Shown here piece by piece: positions 21,390-23,128 of a stretch of 23,128 nucleotides of DNA. The notes beneath the pieces are model-generated. The model was given only the letters and a program-made list of their open reading frames with translations. It ran no database searches and was not told where the DNA came from. Source of the DNA: Bacteroidales bacterium UBA4347 (GTDB lineage: Bacteria; Bacteroidota; Bacteroidia; Bacteroidales; P3); contig DGTB01000217.1 in the NCBI GenBank assembly GCA_002394185.1, positions 208-23,335 on the forward strand. Reading direction: 5' to 3'. Within the stretch, counting starts at the first letter, position 1, and each line of letters starts with the position of its first letter. The position numbers were made by a program, and so were the translations under genes.

Positions 21390-22907
21390 TCACTCCATGA
21401 ATTTGAGGGCTTTGCTCTTTGGGCTGCGGCCGCGGTACATGCCGTCGCACAGCTCGCGCACCGTCTCCACCATCACCTGCGAAGCGCCGGTGAGCATGCG
21501 GCGGTCGATGTTCTCCCAAATGTCGCTGGGCACGTGGTTGTGCTGCAGGCCGTTGAGGGAGGTGAACACCAGCGAAGGGATGCCTATGGCGTCGAATCCG
21601 CGGGCGTCGCCGCGGGGATTGGTGGCTTCGGCGTTGCGGTGGATGAGGCTATGGTTGGCGCTGTCGCGCACGCGGGCTATCTCCCACAGCGAGGGGTAGC
21701 GGTTGTCGCCCAGCAACACGATGCTGTCGCCGCAACCGATATTCTGCACGTTGACGAAGGCCTCCACTTTGCTCATTTTGGGGTAGTTGGTGAGGAAGAT
21801 GCGCGAGCCGAGGTACTGCTGTTCGCTGCCGCTGAAGAGCACGAAGAGAATGCTGCGGCGCGGGCGGTATTGGGGTTGCGAGAGCAGGCGTGCCGTTTCC
21901 AGCACCGCTGCCACGCCCGAGGCGTTGACGTCGGCGCCGGGGAAGAGGCAGGTCTCGCCCTGCATGCCTACGTGGTCCAGGCTGGCGCCCACAACGATGA
22001 GCTCGTTTTTGTAGCGGCGGTCGGAGCCCTCCATCAGGCCCAGCACATTGGCGGTGACGGCGCGCTGGCGGTAGATGGCGTTGACGTCCACCTCGGCTTT
22101 CTTCAGCAGGGTGAAGGAGCAGCTGTTGTGGGTGCGGTTGATGATGCTGATGGCGGAGTCGAGGATCATCTTCTCGCCATAGAAGAGTTCGCGGCCACAG
22201 TCGAGGGTGAGCTGGAGGATGGGGAAGGTGGCCAGGTGGGGCAGTTCGCCGCAGTAGACGCGTCCCTGCACCTCGTCGGGCAGGCAGCTCGGGCTGAGGT
22301 TGACGGCCAGCACGCCCAGGGCGCCGTGTTTCTCGGCGGTGCGTGCTTTGTCGCGCAGTGTGGCATAGCGCTGGCCTACGTTCTGCGGCAGCCACGAGCC
22401 CTCGGGCAGCCCCGTCAGCAACACCACGATCTTGCCCTGCACGTCGACGTCCTTGTAGTCGTCGAAGTCCTGTTCGGCGATGCCGTAGCCGCAGAAGACC
22501 ATCTGGGCGTCGACATAGCCGCGGCCCGTCATGCCGGCGCAGCAGAACTCGTTGCCCAGCGTGAAGATGCGCTTGTCTTTCGAGCCGGGGATGTAGACGT
22601 TGAACTTGCAGTTCTCCACCTCGTTGCATTCGATGTTGAACCGCTGTTCCGAGCAGGTTACGCCGTAGCGTTGCAGCACGTGCTCCACGTATTTTGCGGC
22701 CTCGTCGTAGCCCACGGTGCCGGCCATGCGGCCCTGGTACTGCTCGCCCGAAAGTTCGATGATGTGCTTCATGATCGAGTCTTCCTCAACCACCGGCATC
22801 GCCATAGCGTCGCGTGTCTGTGCGTGCACCATCGGCCCTCCGGCCAATAGCGGCATTGCCAGCATCCAAAGGCGTGCCATTTTGCTCCACATTCCCGTTT
22901 TTTTCAT
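21390..22907 (-). CDS. M28-family peptidase homologue with degenerate active site
   Basis: 505 residues. The signal peptide ends about MVHAQ (residue 30). A PA-like insert (about 115-265, with QGKIVVLLTGLPEGSWLP) precedes the M28 fold (about 285-490). The fold motifs are recognisable but altered: GASLDHVG has S309 where the zinc ligand His is expected, GADVNASG has V327 for the bridging Asp, FSGSEQ has S361 for the catalytic-base Glu (E362 is kept), and NVQNIG has Q388 for the ligand Asp. H458 in HNHVPSD is retained. So three of five metal ligands and the base are missing, and aminopeptidase activity is unlikely. It is the first gene of the long minus-strand run, with its own promoter. The reading frame is intact, so it is probably a functional non-catalytic protein. 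Confidence 0.87.
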   Translation of the reverse strand: MKKTGMWSKMARLWMLAMPLLAGGPMVHAQTRDAMAMPVVEEDSIMKHIIELSGEQYQGRMAGTVGYDEAAKYVEHVLQRYGVTCSEQRFNIECNEVENCKFNVYIPGSKDKRIFTLGNEFCCAGMTGRGYVDAQMVFCGYGIAEQDFDDYKDVDVQGKIVVLLTGLPEGSWLPQNVGQRYATLRDKARTAEKHGALGVLAVNLSPSCLPDEVQGRVYCGELPHLATFPILQLTLDCGRELFYGEKMILDSAISIINRTHNSCSFTLLKKAEVDVNAIYRQRAVTANVLGLMEGSDRRYKNELIVVGASLDHVGMQGETCLFPGADVNASGVAAVLETARLLSQPQYRPRRSILFVLFSGSEQQYLGSRIFLTNYPKMSKVEAFVNVQNIGCGDSIVLLGDNRYPSLWEIARVRDSANHSLIHRNAEATNPRGDARGFDAIGIPSLVFTSLNGLQHNHVPSDIWENIDRRMLTGASQVMVETVRELCDGMYRGRSPKSKALKFME

Positions 22908-22985
22908 ATTTTATATTATTATATTTTATTTTATTCCTTTGATAACAAATATTTTAAACCCTCGCTCTTTATGGCGAAGCAAATA

Positions 22986-23018
22986 CAAATATACGAATTT
23001 TTTTTAATTCGCACCAAA
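22986..23018 (-). promoter_or_regulatory. Promoter of the M28-gldFG-surE-lpxB gene run
   Basis: Minus-strand TATATTTG (plus 22986-22993) fits TAnnTTTG, with TTTG (plus 23015-23018) 21 nt upstream at the -33 position. It lies about 80 nt before the M28-like gene start, leaving an AT-rich leader. Confidence 0.72.
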
Positions 23019-23040
23019 AAAACGCTGACATTCCGCGGCG

Positions 23041-23122
23041 TGTCCGTTTGGGGCCGAACCGGGTCTGCCCCCTGTCGGATCCGCCCCCGATACGGCCGTT
23101 CTTATATTGTTCGCATATTGTT
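23041..23122. repeat. Degenerate 16-mer array and 11-nt direct repeat at the window end
   Basis: Two adjacent 16-nt units, AACCGGGTCTGCCCCC (23057) and TGTCGGATCCGCCCCC (23073), are similar, and a weaker unit precedes them at 23041. Further on ATATTGTT occurs at 23104 and 23115, an 11-nt spacing. No gene is visible in this stretch. Confidence 0.5.
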
Positions 23123-23128
23123 TACATA

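Overview
The window looks like chromosomal DNA from an uncultured member of the Bacteroidales. The support is a set of lineage-typical genes (BtuB plus the cobalamin-binding lipoprotein BtuG, GldF/GldG, DUF4476, a Bacteroidales-type RHS core) and repeated matches to the Bacteroidetes -7 promoter motif TAnnTTTG, most often TATCTTTG. Most genes are GC-rich. The RHS/lipoprotein patch (about 3.4-4.2 kb) and rex (about 10.2-11.1 kb) are visibly richer in A+T. No tRNA, rRNA, CRISPR array or intact transposase was seen.

Layout. (1) 1-2469, minus strand: etfB, etfA and the start of an acyl-CoA dehydrogenase form an operon with a clear promoter; this is an electron-transfer-flavoprotein/acyl-CoA oxidoreduction module cut by the window edge. 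(2) 2470-4599: a repeat-rich accessory patch holding a truncated RHS tip with an in-frame palindromic insertion, a small lipoprotein (possible orphan immunity protein) and many short repeats. (3) 4600-6649, plus strand: a DRTGG-domain protein, a PHP-domain metal-dependent phosphoesterase and a secreted DUF4476 protein. (4) 6744-10163, minus strand: a cobalamin riboswitch followed by btuB and btuG, an outer-membrane vitamin B12 uptake unit, closed by a strong bidirectional terminator. (5) 10502-11176, plus strand: the NADH/NAD+ sensor Rex. (6) 11267-22907, minus strand: a ten-gene run in the order degenerate M28 peptidase, GldF-GldG fusion, DUF4340 protein, surE, small membrane protein, lpxB, SpoIID/LytB protein, thioredoxin-fold protein, ftsY, rimO. 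Several of these overlap by ATGA and are probably translationally coupled; the functions are mostly envelope biogenesis, protein targeting and ribosome modification.

The most striking feature is not a gene. Nearly every non-coding junction is built of short, degenerate tandem repeats with a fixed unit length per array (7, 8, 9, 11 or 16 nt), with a different unit at each site. Several arrays end 6-16 nt before the next start codon, where a leader or ribosome-loading region would be. Two of the nonamer arrays belong to a dispersed element of roughly 90 bp whose 10-bp hairpin core shows a compensatory base-pair change between its two copies; these copies flank the DRTGG gene in inverted orientation. 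One heptamer array lies inside a gene and encodes the hydrophobic core of a signal peptide. A second notable point is that the M28-family protein has lost most of its zinc ligands and its catalytic base, so it is probably a pseudoenzyme.
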